Shown: positions 5,386 through 6,337 of the stretch, in pieces
How the letters are laid out: each line of letters opens with the position of its first letter
How positions within the stretch are numbered: the stretch's first letter is position 1
Source: Actinomycetota bacterium
GTDB lineage: Bacteria > Actinomycetota > Actinomycetes > Nanopelagicales > Nanopelagicaceae
DNA length: 6,337 bases
Assembly: GCA_947490605.1 (NCBI GenBank)
Contig: CANLHE010000048.1
Span: forward strand, 1 to 6,337
Reading direction: 5' to 3'
Notes under the pieces: model-generated
What the model was told of the DNA's origin: nothing
What the model saw: the letters and a program-made list of their open reading frames with translations, nothing else
Database searches by the model: none
Translations under genes and position numbers: made by a program

Positions 5386-6317
5386 AATTCAGTCCTAGTT
5401 GCTTTAGTAATTCTTAAGTAGAAACCAACAATTACCATAATGATCATGAAGTTAAATACACCCAGTGCAGTTGATTGACCCATATTTGATTCAATAAAAG
5501 CTAGTTTGTAAGCAAATGTGGTTGTGGTGTCAGTGTCATAACCGGGCCCACCACGAGTCATAACCCAGATAATTGGGAATGAGTTAAAGACGTTTATTAA
5601 GTTAATTATGGTGGCAATCAATAGTGAGTTTCTCAGTAGCGGAAACTTGATTCTGCGATAAATCTGCCAGGCAGTCGCACCATCAACAGATGCTGCCTCA
5701 ACAATATCTGACGGAATTGATTGTAATCCGGCTAGTAAAACAAATGAGGTAAAGGGAACAGATACGAAGACTGCCACCCACATTAAAAAGTAAAAAGAAC
5801 TACCCGGGTTATTAATCCAGTCAACTGGTTCTGAAATAAGCCCTAGTTGGGTAAGCGTTAGATTTAACTCACCAGAGTAAGCATCTAAGATCCAAGTCCA
5901 AATCATTGAGGTCATTACGACGGATGCTGCCCACGGGAAGATCATTGCCCATCTGACATATTTTCTACCAGGAAAGTTTTGATTAATTAATTGCGCTAAC
6001 GGAAGTGAAAGTAAAACTGTGAAAAATACAATTCCAAATACCCATAAAAGTGTTCGTTTTGCTACCGGATATAGATCCACATTTGCGATTAAATCTCGGT
6101 AATTTGTTAAACCGTTGAAGTCGAGCAAGCTTCCGGCGAGTGAAATATCGGTAAATGAGGTTCTAATTAATTCAATTACCGGCCAAATAACTACTAAAAG
6201 AATAAGAATGAGGGCTGGGCCAATCCATGGCAGCGCGCTTAAAAATGAAACGTTATGGCTGACCTTAAGTTTCTTAGGTTTCTTGGCGGCGCTATTTTTC
6301 AGCAATCCCGTACTCAA
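5382..6317 (-). CDS. Carbohydrate ABC transporter permease, MalF type (CUT1)
   Basis: This is the partner channel subunit of the sugar importer. The 311 residues have a basic cytoplasmic N-terminus (LKNSAAKKPKKLK), then membrane segments near 29-51, 88-110, 121-142, 174-198, 232-252 and 283-299. The EAA loop is at 207-226 (EAASVDG...KFP). The WVMTRGGPGYDT stretch at 251-262, between the fifth and sixth segments, is typical of MalF/UgpA/LacF-type permeases. The start is TTG at 6317-6315: an in-frame TGA stands three codons before it, GAGG lies 4 bases upstream, and the TTG overlaps the TGA of the frame upstream (TTGA). This mirrors the ATGA junctions downstream. An ATG 10 bases upstream is out of frame. 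The substrate-binding protein gene would normally precede it. Confidence 0.92.
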   Translation of the reverse strand: MSTGLLKNSAAKKPKKLKVSHNVSFLSALPWIGPALILILLVVIWPVIELIRTSFTDISLAGSLLDFNGLTNYRDLIANVDLYPVAKRTLLWVFGIVFFTVLLSLPLAQLINQNFPGRKYVRWAMIFPWAASVVMTSMIWTWILDAYSGELNLTLTQLGLISEPVDWINNPGSSFYFLMWVAVFVSVPFTSFVLLAGLQSIPSDIVEAASVDGATAWQIYRRIKFPLLRNSLLIATIINLINVFNSFPIIWVMTRGGPGYDTDTTTTFAYKLAFIESNMGQSTALGVFNFMIIMVIVGFYLRITKATRTEL

Positions 6318-6337
6318 GTTTCCTCATTCCACTGGAT
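6314..6337 (-). CDS. Last codons of an upstream gene, possibly the sugar-binding protein
   Basis: Only IQWNEET and a TGA stop are inside the window. The evidence is positional: the TGA overlaps the TTG of the MalF-type permease by the same 4-base arrangement used at the next two junctions, and CUT1 operons usually place the solute-binding protein just before the permeases. A second frame here is also open to the window edge, so the assignment is tentative. Confidence 0.35.
   Translation of the reverse strand: MQWNEET

Noticed and set aside
1..6337. Mobile elements, CRISPR arrays, tRNA or rRNA genes
   Set aside because: I looked for transposase or integrase motifs, regularly spaced direct repeats, tRNA cloverleaf landmarks and rRNA-like stretches on both strands and saw none.

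Overview
The window is AT-rich (about 40% G+C by eye) and every supportable gene lies on the minus strand, so transcription runs from high to low coordinates. Two things point to a low-GC actinobacterium: the RF2 protein has actinobacterial wording ([21 protein letters not shown]-type ends) with no programmed frameshift, and the gene order is prfB then ftsE. Tight packing, small gaps and overlapping start/stop codons suggest a streamlined genome. The freshwater acI lineage (Nanopelagicales: Planktophila, Nanopelagicus) fits best, but this is inference and no marker gene here proves it.

Layout in transcription order. (1) 6337-3350 is a sugar-uptake operon. It holds the last codons of an upstream gene, a MalF-type permease, a MalG-type permease, and a cytoplasmic protein that reads as a TIM barrel with a His-rich loop and a CxCxxC motif. 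All three junctions are 4-base TTGA or ATGA stop/start overlaps. (2) 3349-3227 is a gap with AT-rich inverted repeats and a likely promoter. (3) 3226-1886 is a cassette of four small, overlapping or abutting genes. Each has a short basic leader ending in Gly, followed by one long hydrophobic helix: a Flp-sized pilin-like peptide, a second pilin-like protein, a clear TadE-type minor pilin and a TadG-like protein. (4) 1866-757 is prfB (release factor 2), only 19 bases after the last pilin gene and with no Shine-Dalgarno site. (5) 756-635 is a gap with one 8-bp hairpin. (6) 634-1 is ftsE, starting at TTG and cut by the window edge; ftsX would be expected next.

The two permeases form the channel of a CUT1-type carbohydrate importer whose binding protein is probably upstream; no transport ATPase is in the window. 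The coupled TIM-barrel protein probably acts on the imported compound. The pilin cassette supplies substrates for a Tad/Flp pilus whose motor (TadA), platform (TadB/C) and prepilin peptidase must be encoded elsewhere. The best candidates for something undescribed are the TIM-barrel family member and the pilin cassette, particularly its first peptide, which lacks the usual Glu at +5.
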